This document shows, one piece after another, positions 24,167 through 33,035 of a stretch of DNA of 45,267 nucleotides. The notes beneath the pieces are model-generated. The model saw only the letters and a list, made by a program, of their open reading frames with translations, was not told the origin of the DNA and did not search any database. The DNA comes from Alphaproteobacteria bacterium. Lineage in GTDB: Bacteria; Pseudomonadota; Alphaproteobacteria; CAAGCB01; CAG-977. Within the stretch, counting starts at the first letter, position 1; each line of letters opens with the position of its first letter. A program made the translations under genes and the position numbers. The stretch is taken from positions 1 to 45,267 of the forward strand of contig CAAGEP010000011.1 in the NCBI GenBank assembly GCA_900768875.1, written 5' to 3'.

Positions 24167-26476
24167 TTATGCCAATTCGGCACGCAGTTGTTTGAATTTG
24201 TCGTCCTTGTAGCCGACCCAGCGTTTGGATTCCGCGGCGATGTCGCTTTCCATGCCGTCGCGCAGAACCGTCAGCGTCATATTTTCGATTTCGGCGACAA
24301 TGCGGCGCATAACCGTCAAACGGTCGTCGGCAGGCATCGCTTTTTGTTCCAATCGCAAAAACAGTTCTTCGGTTTGATACGCTTCGGCGACAATCAGGTA
24401 CGCTTTCAAAATCGCGATGACGGGGGCGGAGCTTTCGCCGCGCATTTTCGTAATGAAATTGACGCCCAGACGGTTAATCAGATTGTTGGCGATTTGTGTT
24501 CCGATGATTTCGCGACGCAACGGATGTTCCAGAATTTCGCGCTTTCTGTTTTCCTGCAAAGCTTTGGGGAAATAAGACAACAGCAGTTTTTCCAAAACGG
24601 AATCGTCGGGCAAATCGCTGTTCAGCAAATGGTCGTAAATCGTCAGCTTTGCGTACGCCATCAAAACGCACAGTTCGGGACGGGTCAACCCCAGTCCGCG
24701 CGTAAAGCGTTCGTCCATTTCCGAATCGGCAGGCAAAAATTCCAAAGCGCGGCTCAATTTGTCTTCGCGTTCCAAAACGTGCATGAATTTCTTGTTGCCG
24801 GGAATGCTTTTCGCGCCGCGATGGTGCATATAGGAAATGATTTGCGTCTGCAGGAAGTTGTCGCGCAATACCAAATCGGCAACGTCGTCTTTAATCGAAT
24901 CCAGCAAAACGTTGCGTTCGGCAACACTCAGAGTCCCCGCGCGAATCGCGGCGTTGAGCATGATTTTGATGTTGACTTCGTGATCCGAGCAATCCACGCC
25001 CGCCGAATTGTCCACGGCGTCCGTGTTCAGCCGTCCGCCCTGCAGAGCGTATTCGACGCGCGCGCGCTGGGTCAATGCCAGATTTGCGCCTTCCGCAATC
25101 ACTTTCGCGCGCAAGCGGGGCGCGTCAATGCGGCAATCCGCGTTCGCGGCGTCTTTGGCGTCCATTTGGGTTTCGCCGCTTGCTTTGACATAAGTGCCGA
25201 TACCGCCGAAGTACAGCAAATCGACGGGGGCTGACAAAATCCCCTGAATCAGCTCGGCGGGCGTCATCGTCGCTTTGGTCAAGCCCAAAACGGCGCACGC
25301 TTCGTTTGAAACGGTGACGGTTTTTTCACGGCGGGAATACACGCCGCCGCCTTGGGAAATCAATTCGGGATTGTATTCCGCCCAGCCCGCTTCCTTGTCG
25401 AACAGGCGTTTACGTTCCGCAAAGCTTTTTTCAAGGTCGGGATTCGGATCGATGAAAATGTGGGACGAGTTGAACGCCGCGACCAGCTTCATTTTCGGCG
25501 ACAACAGCATCGCGTTGCCGTACACGTCGCCCGCCATGCTGCCGACGCCCGCCGCCGTGAATTCCTCGGTCATGCAGTCGCGCCCCATTTCGTCAAAGTG
25601 GCGTTTGACGCTTTCCCACGACCCGCGCGCGGTAATCGCCATGCCTTTGTGGCTGAAGCCCGCCGAACCGCCCGAAGCGAACGCGTCGCCCAGCCAGAAG
25701 CCGTATTCGGCGGACAAAGCGTTGGCAATGTCCGAAAAATCAGCCGTGCCTTTGTCCGCGGCAACGACCAAATACGGGTCTTCGCCGTCGTAAATCATCG
25801 TGTTTGCGGGATGAACGACTTTGCCGTCGACAATGTTGTCGGTAATGTCCAAAAGTCCGCGAATCAAAATCCGATAGCACTTAATCGCATTTTCGACCAA
25901 TTCGGCTTTGGTCGCGTTTTCGGGGGGCTGTTTGGGATAAAAGCCGCCTTTTGATCCGACGGGGACGATAACGACGTTTTTGACCTGTTGCGCTTTGACC
26001 AAGCCCAGAATTTCCGTGCGAAAGTCCTCTTTTCTGTCCGACCAGCGAATGCCGCCGCGCGCGATTTTGCCGAAACGCAGATGAACGGCGTCCACAATCG
26101 GCGAATAAACAAAAATTTCAGCCATCGGAACGGGTTTGGGCAGACCTTGGATGCCGCCGTCCAGCATTTTAAAGGACACATAGTCCTTTTCGCCCTGATA
26201 ATGGTTCGTTCTGACCATGGCTTTCAAAACGGAAAACACGGCTTTGAGCGCGATGTTTTTGGGCATTTTGGCGGTGATTTCGGATTCGCGTTCCTCCAAA
26301 TTCCGCGCGCCGTTGAAATCGGGATTGAATTTCGCGTCGAAATAATCGGCGAGCATGTCCGCGACGGCGGGATTTTGTTCATAGGCTTCCATTACCGCGC
26401 CTTTGGTGGCAATGGTCGTCTGGCGAATGTAGGACGCGAGGGCGTTCAATACGAAGTCTTTGCGCAAAGCTGTCAT
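24167..26476 (-). CDS. NAD-specific glutamate dehydrogenase, catalytic-half form
   Basis: This 769-residue protein corresponds to the catalytic and C-terminal part of the large (about 1,600-residue) bacterial NAD-GDH family. It contains GGIRWSDRKEDFRTEILGL, the VPVGSKGGF substrate loop and the NAD-site AAGVGSMAGDVYG. It oxidatively deaminates glutamate to 2-oxoglutarate and ammonia. The roughly 750-residue N-terminal regulatory half found in typical members is absent. The gene opens with its own ATG and Shine-Dalgarno-like purines, has a promoter-like sequence, and is preceded by a divergent unrelated gene, so the short form looks native rather than broken. Confidence 0.9.
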   Translation of the reverse strand: MTALRKDFVLNALASYIRQTTIATKGAVMEAYEQNPAVADMLADYFDAKFNPDFNGARNLEERESEITAKMPKNIALKAVFSVLKAMVRTNHYQGEKDYVSFKMLDGGIQGLPKPVPMAEIFVYSPIVDAVHLRFGKIARGGIRWSDRKEDFRTEILGLVKAQQVKNVVIVPVGSKGGFYPKQPPENATKAELVENAIKCYRILIRGLLDITDNIVDGKVVHPANTMIYDGEDPYLVVAADKGTADFSDIANALSAEYGFWLGDAFASGGSAGFSHKGMAITARGSWESVKRHFDEMGRDCMTEEFTAAGVGSMAGDVYGNAMLLSPKMKLVAAFNSSHIFIDPNPDLEKSFAERKRLFDKEAGWAEYNPELISQGGGVYSRREKTVTVSNEACAVLGLTKATMTPAELIQGILSAPVDLLYFGGIGTYVKASGETQMDAKDAANADCRIDAPRLRAKVIAEGANLALTQRARVEYALQGGRLNTDAVDNSAGVDCSDHEVNIKIMLNAAIRAGTLSVAERNVLLDSIKDDVADLVLRDNFLQTQIISYMHHRGAKSIPGNKKFMHVLEREDKLSRALEFLPADSEMDERFTRGLGLTRPELCVLMAYAKLTIYDHLLNSDLPDDSVLEKLLLSYFPKALQENRKREILEHPLRREIIGTQIANNLINRLGVNFITKMRGESSAPVIAILKAYLIVAEAYQTEELFLRLEQKAMPADDRLTVMRRIVAEIENMTLTVLRDGMESDIAAESKRWVGYKDDKFKQLRAELA

Positions 26477-26520
26477 TTCCGTTCTTTCCGTTAGCTTACA
26501 AAAAGGATAAATTCGCCCTT

Positions 26521-26549
26521 AAAATATACCGCTTGAAAGGGAACGGCAA
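26521..26549 (-). promoter_or_regulatory. Putative promoter of the glutamate dehydrogenase unit
   Basis: On the minus strand TTGCCG (26544-26549) is followed after 17 bp by TATTTT (26521-26526), with an overlapping TATATT. It lies about 45 bp before the start codon. Confidence 0.4.
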
Positions 26550-26625
26550 GCTTTTTTCAAAACGACGAAAATTCTTTACTTTTCGCTGAAAAACAGGCAA
26601 AACAAAAAAAGAATACGGAACGGGC

Positions 26626-27450
26626 ATGAAAAAAAATCTTTTTTCTCAAGCGATACATATTTTCACGGCGGTTGTCCGCATCGCGCTGTATTTCGGCAAT
26701 GTGGCGGGGTTGGGCGCGCTGGGCGTGAAAACGTTCAAATTGTGGACGAACAAGGCGTTCGATTTGCTGGAAACGATGAAAGCTTTTCCCGCCGAAGCCG
26801 AATTCGCCGATTTGTCCGCCGCCGAACGCCAAGTCTGGCGCGGTATCGGCTTTGAAACGTTCGTGTTTGTTATCGGCGGATTTTTGTGCTACGAGTTTTT
26901 CATCAAACCCAAAAGCATCCGATTGCGTTTAATCGCGCCGTTCGTAACGGCTTTTCTGGTATTGACGGGGGAATCGGTCAATCTGTTCTTGCCCGCTTTG
27001 GACAAAGTGCATGAAATCGAAACTTGTCAGATGCAGGGGATTCCTTGGAGCTCTCGCCGCCACGAATGTGACTATATGGAACTGGAACGGCGGCGGATGG
27101 AACGGATGCTTGCCGCGAAAAAGCCCGTAAAAGCCCGCAAAAAAACCGTCCCGCACAAGCCTGCCGCTCTGCCGTCCAAGGCAGCTGTTCCCGCGCCCGC
27201 CGTCAAAGCGCCCGCGCCGAAACAAATCAAACCCGCCGCGCCGAAGCCCGAAGTCAAACCTGTCGAACCGAAAACGGCAACCGACGGGCAAAAAACAGCA
27301 CCCGCCGCAAAACCGAAGCCGAAACCGAAACGCAAGCCCGTCAAAACAACCGCGGCAAAAGCGGCCAAACCCGAACCCACCCCAGCCGCTCAACCGCCGT
27401 CCGACAAACCCGCAAAAAAGCTTGCGCCGCCGAAAAGCCTTGCCCCCTGA
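26626..27450 (+). CDS. Hypothetical membrane protein with Lys/Pro/Ala-rich tail
   Basis: This 274-residue protein of unknown family has hydrophobic segments near 10-34, 77-93 and 103-123. A short region with two cysteines (C134, C148) follows, and then a long low-complexity tail (about 163-274) built from Lys, Pro and Ala. Such tails are seen in TonB-like and peptidoglycan-spanning proteins and in DNA-binding linkers, but no terminal domain follows here. It is 16 bp upstream of the mechanosensitive channel gene and probably co-transcribed with it. Confidence 0.65.
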   Translation: MKKNLFSQAIHIFTAVVRIALYFGNVAGLGALGVKTFKLWTNKAFDLLETMKAFPAEAEFADLSAAERQVWRGIGFETFVFVIGGFLCYEFFIKPKSIRLRLIAPFVTAFLVLTGESVNLFLPALDKVHEIETCQMQGIPWSSRRHECDYMELERRRMERMLAAKKPVKARKKTVPHKPAALPSKAAVPAPAVKAPAPKQIKPAAPKPEVKPVEPKTATDGQKTAPAAKPKPKPKRKPVKTTAAKAAKPEPTPAAQPPSDKPAKKLAPPKSLAP

Positions 27451-27466
27451 CAACAAGAGGTGAAAC

Positions 27467-28282
27467 ATGATGTCTTTTTTTAATCAGCATTTGGCGTTCA
27501 TTCTGCCGATTCTTTATAAAGTCGCTTTGGCGGCGGGGCTGTTGTTCGGCGCGCATCTGGTTTCAAAGCTGTGCTTGGTGTCGCTGGAAAAAGGACTGCA
27601 CAAAATCAAAAACGTCGACGACACGTTCCTGCCCGTCACAAAGCTGATGATGCAGTATTTGATTTACGGCATTGCGGGGCTGTTCATTTTAAACCTGTTC
27701 GGCGTCAATACGGCAAGTATCGTTACCTTGGTCGGCGTCGGCGGATTGTCCATCGGCTTGGCGTTAAAGGATATGCTGTCGAACGTCGCGGCGGGGCTGG
27801 CGCTGCTGATACTGCGCCCGTTTAAAAACGGCGATGCGGTCGAAGCGGGCGGCGTATCGGGCGTTATCAAAGAAATCGGACTGTTTACGACCAGACTTCA
27901 GACCTTTTCGGGCGTATACGTCTGCGTTCCGAACAATTTGTTTTGGTCGAACAGCATCTTGAATTATTCGCGCAACAAAAAACGCCGCTTTGAAATCCAA
28001 GTCCCGCTGACGTACTTTGATTCGCTTGATTCGGCGATGAACGCGTTAAACGAAGTCTTGTCGTCCGAACCGCGTCTGCTGGAAGATCCCGCGCCGCAGC
28101 TGTTCGTCAAAAAACTGAGTTTTTCCGCGGTTGTTTTGGAAATGCGCGCGTGGGCGAAAACGGCGGAATACTGGGACGTGTACTGGTCGATAAACCAAAA
28201 AATCAAAGCCGTGATGGAACAGGGCAAAATGGCTGTTCCCCTGTTGCGCAAGGAAATCCAAATCCAAAAGGATGCCGATTAA
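27467..28282 (+). CDS. Small-conductance mechanosensitive channel (MscS family)
   Basis: This 271-residue channel has three N-terminal membrane helices. The pore-lining third helix is GLSIGLALKDMLSNVAAGLAL, with the spaced Gly/Ala pattern of MscS TM3. The beta domain (NGDAVEAGGVSGVIKEIGLFTTRLQTFSG) and the VPNNLFW loop follow, then an alpha/beta C-terminal cage domain. It opens under membrane tension to release solutes on hypo-osmotic shock. The length is close to E. coli MscS. Shine-Dalgarno AGAGG lies six bases before the first of two adjacent ATGs. Its stop overlaps the rimI stop on the other strand by 4 bp. Confidence 0.92.
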   Translation: MMSFFNQHLAFILPILYKVALAAGLLFGAHLVSKLCLVSLEKGLHKIKNVDDTFLPVTKLMMQYLIYGIAGLFILNLFGVNTASIVTLVGVGGLSIGLALKDMLSNVAAGLALLILRPFKNGDAVEAGGVSGVIKEIGLFTTRLQTFSGVYVCVPNNLFWSNSILNYSRNKKRRFEIQVPLTYFDSLDSAMNALNEVLSSEPRLLEDPAPQLFVKKLSFSAVVLEMRAWAKTAEYWDVYWSINQKIKAVMEQGKMAVPLLRKEIQIQKDAD

Positions 28283-28722
28283 AGCGCGCGTTTCATCACC
28301 AGCGCATCGATTTTTTCATCGCCCCGCGTGTAGTAGTTCGGACGTTTGCCGACTTGTTTGAAGTCGTGGCGGCGGTAAAGTTCTATGGCGTGGGGATTAT
28401 TGACGGCGACTTCCAAAAACAGGTCGGCGACGCCGTTTTGTTTCAATCGGTCAAAGGATGTTTCCAACAGCAAATCGCCGATTTTTTTGCCGCGGAAAGC
28501 GGGCATGACGCCCAGCGTTACAATGTCGGCTTGGTCAACGCTGTACGCGTCGATTAAAAAACCAGCGGGAGTTTCGTTTTCAAAAGCAATCAAGCCCAAC
28601 GCCCCCGGCATCAGCAACGTTTGCCGCATCATGGATTCGTTCCACGCTTTGGCAAAGCAGGCTTTGTGCATCGCGGCGTAAACGTCGGCAAACGCCGCAT
28701 CGCAAACGGTTACTTGCGGCAT
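28279..28722 (-). CDS. rimI: Ribosomal-protein-type N-acetyltransferase (RimI, GNAT)
   Basis: This 147-residue GNAT acetyltransferase has motif A LGVMPAFRGKKIGDLLL, the acetyl-CoA pyrophosphate loop R-G-K-K-I-G, followed by LEVAVNNPHAIELYRRHDF, the RimI hallmark (E-V, N, A, Y). RimI acetylates the N-terminal alanine of S18 and some other proteins. It is the last gene of the long minus-strand operon and overlaps tsaB by 13 bp, the common tsaB-rimI pairing. Confidence 0.92.
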   Translation of the reverse strand: MPQVTVCDAAFADVYAAMHKACFAKAWNESMMRQTLLMPGALGLIAFENETPAGFLIDAYSVDQADIVTLGVMPAFRGKKIGDLLLETSFDRLKQNGVADLFLEVAVNNPHAIELYRRHDFKQVGKRPNYYTRGDEKIDALVMKRAL

Positions 28723-29339
28723 AAAGTCACCTCGGCTTCCCGCAGGTACAGCGGAGCGGGCGTTTTGCGTTCGGGCGTTTTGCCCGCCGCCATTTTGCCC
28801 AGCACGACGGCATCGGGCATCGGCACTTCCGCAACGGTTTTTTTGCCCGTTTCCTCAATCAACCTTTGCACGCCGTTGCCCGCGAACGCAAAGCCCTGCA
28901 GCGTGTCGAAATACGCCCCCTCGGCGACAAAAGGGTCGGAAACGGGTTGTTTGTTGTCAAACAGCTGAGCGTAAAAATCATCGCGCTTGGTTTCCAAAAC
29001 AACGCAAAGCTTTTCCGCAAAGTCGGCTGAAAACGCGACGGCTTCCAGCAAAGAAACGCCGACTTCGGGCAAATTCGCCGCCATGGCAAGCCCGTCCGCC
29101 GCCGCCAGACCGACGCGCACGCCCGTGAACGACCCCGGTCCCGTCGATACGGCAATACAGGACAAATCGGAAAAATCGACGTTCGCCCGCTTCATGACGG
29201 ACTGCACCATGGGAATCAACGCTTCCGCCTGTCCGCGCTCCATTTCGGCGGTTTGAAAAGCGATAACGTCGTTTCCCGCCGTAACGGCGACGGAACACGT
29301 TTCGTGCGCGCAATCAAGAGCCAATATTTTGTTCGTCAC
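28710..29339 (-). CDS. tsaB: tRNA t6A synthesis protein TsaB
   Basis: This 209-residue ASKHA-fold protein is the TsaB partner of TsaD in making threonylcarbamoyl-adenosine at position 37 of ANN-decoding tRNAs. The family marks ILALDCAHETCSVAV at the N-terminus and STGPGSFTGVRVGL (about 65-78) are present. The start codon is GTG at 29339, supported by GAGGG about five bases upstream. It overlaps the preceding cvpA by 26 bp, indicating tight translational coupling. Confidence 0.95.
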   Translation of the reverse strand: MTNKILALDCAHETCSVAVTAGNDVIAFQTAEMERGQAEALIPMVQSVMKRANVDFSDLSCIAVSTGPGSFTGVRVGLAAADGLAMAANLPEVGVSLLEAVAFSADFAEKLCVVLETKRDDFYAQLFDNKQPVSDPFVAEGAYFDTLQGFAFAGNGVQRLIEETGKKTVAEVPMPDAVVLGKMAAGKTPERKTPAPLYLREAEVTLCRK

Positions 29340-30081
29340 TTTCCCTCATCCTTTCCAAAACTTCGTTCCGGATTTCCTGCTGCATTTTTTTCGCGAATTC
29401 TTCTTCGGACGCCGAAGACAAATACGCCTGAAATCCCGATCGGCATTGTTCCTGCGACAGCTTTTGCCCCGTTTGTTTTTCCTGTTCCTGCACGGCGTAA
29501 GCGCATAAATACGCCAAAAGCGACGATTCGCCCGCATCCGTGACGATTTTTGAATCTTGAATGAAATTCAGCACATTCGTCTTCCAATAAACGGGATCCG
29601 TTTCATCGGCGTATTCTTTCATTTCAATACCCGTCGTATTCAAAACAAGCGGACGGGCTTTGCCGTAAGCGGTATCCAGCACTTTGCTGCCTTTCAACGC
29701 GTGCGGCGCGACAACGGCGACGGCGACGGCAATCATCAAAACAAAAACACCGCCGCGGATTAACCCGTACAACGCTCCGCCTGTTTTGTCCAAGTCGTTG
29801 AATTCGCTTGATTTTACTTTGCCTGTCAAAGACTTGACACCGACCCGCAGAACAAAGCACACGATAAACGCGCCCGCAATCAGCGCTATCGCCTGTTCGG
29901 CGGGCGGATTGTTCAAATTCGGAACGAACGGCTGAATTATCGGAATCAGCGCGTACGCCGCAAAGCCCGACAGCAAGTAGGTCGCCAAGCGCATGATTTC
30001 ATCACAAAAACCGCGCGCCCACCCCGTATAAACCGACAGGAAAGCCAGCGCCAGCAATATGATGTCCGTGCGTTCGGTCAT
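29314..30081 (-). CDS. cvpA: CvpA-family membrane protein (second copy)
   Basis: This 255-residue protein has four predicted membrane helices in the first 125 residues (about 8-28, 31-51, 63-83, 103-125) and a soluble C-terminal tail of about 130 residues with heptad-like Glu/Lys segments. CvpA is needed for colicin V production or export in E. coli and for envelope robustness elsewhere; its mechanism is unsettled. It is the second of two adjacent cvpA-like genes, 13 bp after the first, with Shine-Dalgarno GGGGGTAG. Confidence 0.82.
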   Translation of the reverse strand: MTERTDIILLALAFLSVYTGWARGFCDEIMRLATYLLSGFAAYALIPIIQPFVPNLNNPPAEQAIALIAGAFIVCFVLRVGVKSLTGKVKSSEFNDLDKTGGALYGLIRGGVFVLMIAVAVAVVAPHALKGSKVLDTAYGKARPLVLNTTGIEMKEYADETDPVYWKTNVLNFIQDSKIVTDAGESSLLAYLCAYAVQEQEKQTGQKLSQEQCRSGFQAYLSSASEEEFAKKMQQEIRNEVLERMRESDEQNIGS

Positions 30082-30094
30082 AAGCTACCCCCGG

Positions 30095-30859
30095 TCAATC
30101 CACGACGGAATCCGTTTCTTCCAAGCTTTCCAAAAACAGGCGGTCCAGCTGTTCGCGTTCGCGTTTGTCGTATCCCGCGGGTTCGTCTGTCTTTTTTTGG
30201 GCTTCGACTTTGGGCGCGTTCAAATCGTCAAACAAAGTCTTTTCGGGATCTTTGGGTTTTTCGGCGGCGGGCTTGGCTTTTTTCTTTTTTGTTTTTTTGA
30301 CGGGTTCTTTGTTCAGCTTTTCAATCAGCTGGTCGATATTGTCGGGTTTACCGTCGCCTTTTTTGGACGGATTGTCGAACAGGGATTCGGGCAGATGTTC
30401 CTTGACGCTGTCCGTGACGCGTTCCAGATACGGGAATGTTTTGCTTTGCTTTTGATAATCTTCCAGTGTTTTCGGCGTCAGCGTCATCATCAGAAAATAA
30501 ATCAAAACCAAAATCACGACACCGCGCACCACCCCGAAAATAAAGCCCAAAAAATGGTCAAGGCGGTTTAACACGCTTTTTTGCACTTTGTCCGTTATAC
30601 GCGAAAAAATCAGCGTCAGCGTGACCAAAGTCACCAAAGCCGTCGCCGCAAACACCGCCAGATTGGCAAGGACGGGTTTGTGCAGATACTTCAGCGCGTA
30701 CGGTTCCAGCACGGGCATGGCGTAAAATCCCGCAATCCCCGCGACAAACCACGCGCCGATGCCCAGCATTTCACTGGTGAAGCCGCGTGAAAACGACAAT
30801 ATTGCCGATACCAGCAAAACAACCGAAATAAAGATGTCAACGCCGCAAATTTCCTGCAT
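30095..30859 (-). CDS. cvpA: CvpA-family membrane protein (first copy)
   Basis: This 254-residue paralogue has the typical start (VDIFISVVLLVSAILSFSRGFTSE) and four membrane helices (about 8-28, 31-50, 64-84, 101-123). A cytoplasmic tail from about 130 onward carries a long Lys-rich then Glu-rich stretch. Position directly after radA is the classical alphaproteobacterial cvpA location, but purF, the usual next gene, is not here. Its ATG overlaps the radA stop by one base (TAATG). Confidence 0.88.
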   Translation of the reverse strand: MQEICGVDIFISVVLLVSAILSFSRGFTSEMLGIGAWFVAGIAGFYAMPVLEPYALKYLHKPVLANLAVFAATALVTLVTLTLIFSRITDKVQKSVLNRLDHFLGFIFGVVRGVVILVLIYFLMMTLTPKTLEDYQKQSKTFPYLERVTDSVKEHLPESLFDNPSKKGDGKPDNIDQLIEKLNKEPVKKTKKKKAKPAAEKPKDPEKTLFDDLNAPKVEAQKKTDEPAGYDKREREQLDRLFLESLEETDSVVD

Positions 30860-32259
30860 TACGCTTTCTCCGTCAGTCCGAACAGCTCCATCAGAGTTTT
30901 CAAGTGTCCGATTTCCGTTACTTTCAGCACAGTATCCGACTCTTTTGCTGATTTTTTATTAACGCGGCGGGGCGGAATCAGCGCGCGCGAAAAACCGAGC
31001 TTTGCCGCCTCTTTCAACCTTAAATCGGGCTGAGGAACGGCGCGGATTTCACCGGACAGCCCGACTTCGCCGAAAATCACGGCGTCCGCGGGAACGGGAA
31101 TTTGCGACACCGACGACAGCAAAGCCGCCGCCACCGCCAAATCTGCGGCAGGTTCCGTGATTCGCATGCCGCCCGCGACGTTCAGGTAAATGTCTTTGGA
31201 CGACATGGGCAAACCGCACCGCGCTTCCAGCACCGCCAAAATCATATTCAGCCGCGACGAATCCCAGCCGACGACGGCGCGGCGCGGCGAAGTCCCCGCG
31301 GGCGCGACCAACGCTTGAATCTCGACCAGCATGGGACGCGATCCCTCGATACCCGCGTAAACACAGCTGCCCGTCACGTTGCCCCGCCGTTCGGCAAGGA
31401 ACAAAGCCGACGGGTTCGGCACTTCGGCAAGCCCTTTTTCCGTCATTTCGAACACGCCGATTTCGTCGGTCGCGCCGAAACGGTTTTTGACACTACGCAA
31501 AATGCGGAAGTGATGACCGCGGTCGCCCTCAAAGTACAAAACCGCGTCAACCATGTGTTCCAAAACGCGGGGACCAGCCAGCGCGCCCTCTTTGGTAACG
31601 TGTCCCACCAAAAACAAAGCGAATCCCCGCCGTTTCGCCAGCCGTATCAGCTCGTTTCCGCAGGCGCGGACTTGTCCGACCGTGCCGGGGGCGGAATCCA
31701 AAGTGTCGATGTACATGGTTTGAATCGAATCGATAACGACGACATCGGGGGCTTCGCCCGTGTCCAAAGTCGCCACAATGTCGCGGATGTTCATCGCGGA
31801 CGCCAGTTCGACTTTCGCTTTCGCCAAACCGAGCCTTGCTGCGCGCAAACGGACTTGGTCAACCGATTCTTCGCCAGAAATGTAGACGCAGCGCACGGGG
31901 GCGCCTTTGGCGTTGCACACGGCGGACAAAGCGGCGGTGACTTGCAGTAAAAGCGTCGATTTCCCAATCCCCGGATCGCCGCCGATAAGCAAAACCGAAC
32001 CCGCAATCAGCCCGCCGCCGCACACGCGGTCAAGCTCCGCTATGCCCGATTTCAAGCGGAACGACGTTTCGGGAACGCCGTCCAAACCGACGAATTGGAT
32101 TTTACTGCCGCCTTTGCCGCCCGTCGATTGCGGAGCGGTCGAGGGGGCTTCTTCTTCGACAATGGTGTTCCATTCGCCGCAGGCTTCGCATTTGCCCGCC
32201 CAGCGCGCCGTCACATTGCCGCAATTTTGACATACGAATCGAGTTGTTTTCTTAACCAC
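30859..32259 (-). CDS. radA: DNA repair protein RadA
   Basis: This 466-residue protein has an N-terminal C4 zinc finger (CQNCG ... CEACG), Walker A GGDPGIGKST, the RadA-specific KNRFG motif in VKNRFGATDE, and a Lon-protease-like C-terminal domain. It drives branch migration of recombination intermediates as a ring ATPase. I start at the GTG at 32259, which overlaps the end of mlaF by 8 bp and yields MVKKTTRFVC in line with the family; the longer frame is a shadow of mlaF. Confidence 0.93.
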   Translation of the reverse strand: MVKKTTRFVCQNCGNVTARWAGKCEACGEWNTIVEEEAPSTAPQSTGGKGGSKIQFVGLDGVPETSFRLKSGIAELDRVCGGGLIAGSVLLIGGDPGIGKSTLLLQVTAALSAVCNAKGAPVRCVYISGEESVDQVRLRAARLGLAKAKVELASAMNIRDIVATLDTGEAPDVVVIDSIQTMYIDTLDSAPGTVGQVRACGNELIRLAKRRGFALFLVGHVTKEGALAGPRVLEHMVDAVLYFEGDRGHHFRILRSVKNRFGATDEIGVFEMTEKGLAEVPNPSALFLAERRGNVTGSCVYAGIEGSRPMLVEIQALVAPAGTSPRRAVVGWDSSRLNMILAVLEARCGLPMSSKDIYLNVAGGMRITEPAADLAVAAALLSSVSQIPVPADAVIFGEVGLSGEIRAVPQPDLRLKEAAKLGFSRALIPPRRVNKKSAKESDTVLKVTEIGHLKTLMELFGLTEKA

Positions 32260-33025
32260 GGATTTCCATTTGAATAGGACCGTCGGCGCGGCCGTTGATG
32301 AATTGATCGACATAAGGATTGCCGGAATCGTCGATGTCCTTGACCGACCCGTGCCAGATGATTTTGCCTTTGTAGAGCATGGCGACGGTGTCGGCGATTT
32401 TGCGAACCGAGCTCATATCATGGGTAATCGTAATCGATGTCGATCCCAAATCCGAAACACAGCTGCGAATCAAATCGTTGATGACGTCCGACATAATCGG
32501 GTCAAGCCCCGTCGTCGGTTCGTCAAAGAATATCAGTTCGGGATTGGACGCAATCGCGCGCGCCAATCCGACGCGTTTTTTCATACCGCCCGACAGTTCG
32601 TCGGGATACAGCCCCGCAACATCGGGGGACAGCCCGACCTGCTTTAATTTTTCGATGGCGATTTCCTTGGCGTCCGCGCGTTTCAGCTTTTTGCCCTGAA
32701 TCAGTCCGAACGCCACGTTTTCCCAAATGTTCAAGCTGTCGAACAATGCCGCGCCCTGAAACAGCATGCCCGTTTGCGCGTTGATTTGCTCCATTTCGCG
32801 TTCGCTCAGTCCGACGATTTCGCGCCCGTCAACCGTGATTGAACCCGAATCGGGGGTTAAAAGTCCTTGAATACACTTGATAGTAACCGACTTGCCCGTT
32901 CCCGAACCGCCGATAATGACCAGCGATTCGCCCTTTTTGACGTCCAGATTCACGCCGTCAAGAACGACTTTTTTGCCGAAAGCCTTATGCACGTCCGTCA
33001 TTCGGACTTTGTACAACGTATCCAT
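32252..33025 (-). CDS. mlaF: Phospholipid transport ABC ATPase MlaF
   Basis: This 257-residue ABC ATPase has Walker A GGSGTGKS (about 39-46), Q-loop MLFQGAALFDSL, signature LSGGMKKRVGLARA, Walker B LIFFDEPTTGLDP and the H-loop ITHDM. The GGMKKR variant and the GAALFDSL loop are typical of MlaF/Ttg2A. With MlaE it powers phospholipid movement between inner and outer membrane. mlaD, mlaC and mlaB are not adjacent and must be encoded elsewhere if present. Confidence 0.94.
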   Translation of the reverse strand: MDTLYKVRMTDVHKAFGKKVVLDGVNLDVKKGESLVIIGGSGTGKSVTIKCIQGLLTPDSGSITVDGREIVGLSEREMEQINAQTGMLFQGAALFDSLNIWENVAFGLIQGKKLKRADAKEIAIEKLKQVGLSPDVAGLYPDELSGGMKKRVGLARAIASNPELIFFDEPTTGLDPIMSDVINDLIRSCVSDLGSTSITITHDMSSVRKIADTVAMLYKGKIIWHGSVKDIDDSGNPYVDQFINGRADGPIQMEIRG

Positions 33026-33035
33026 GCCGTCCCCC

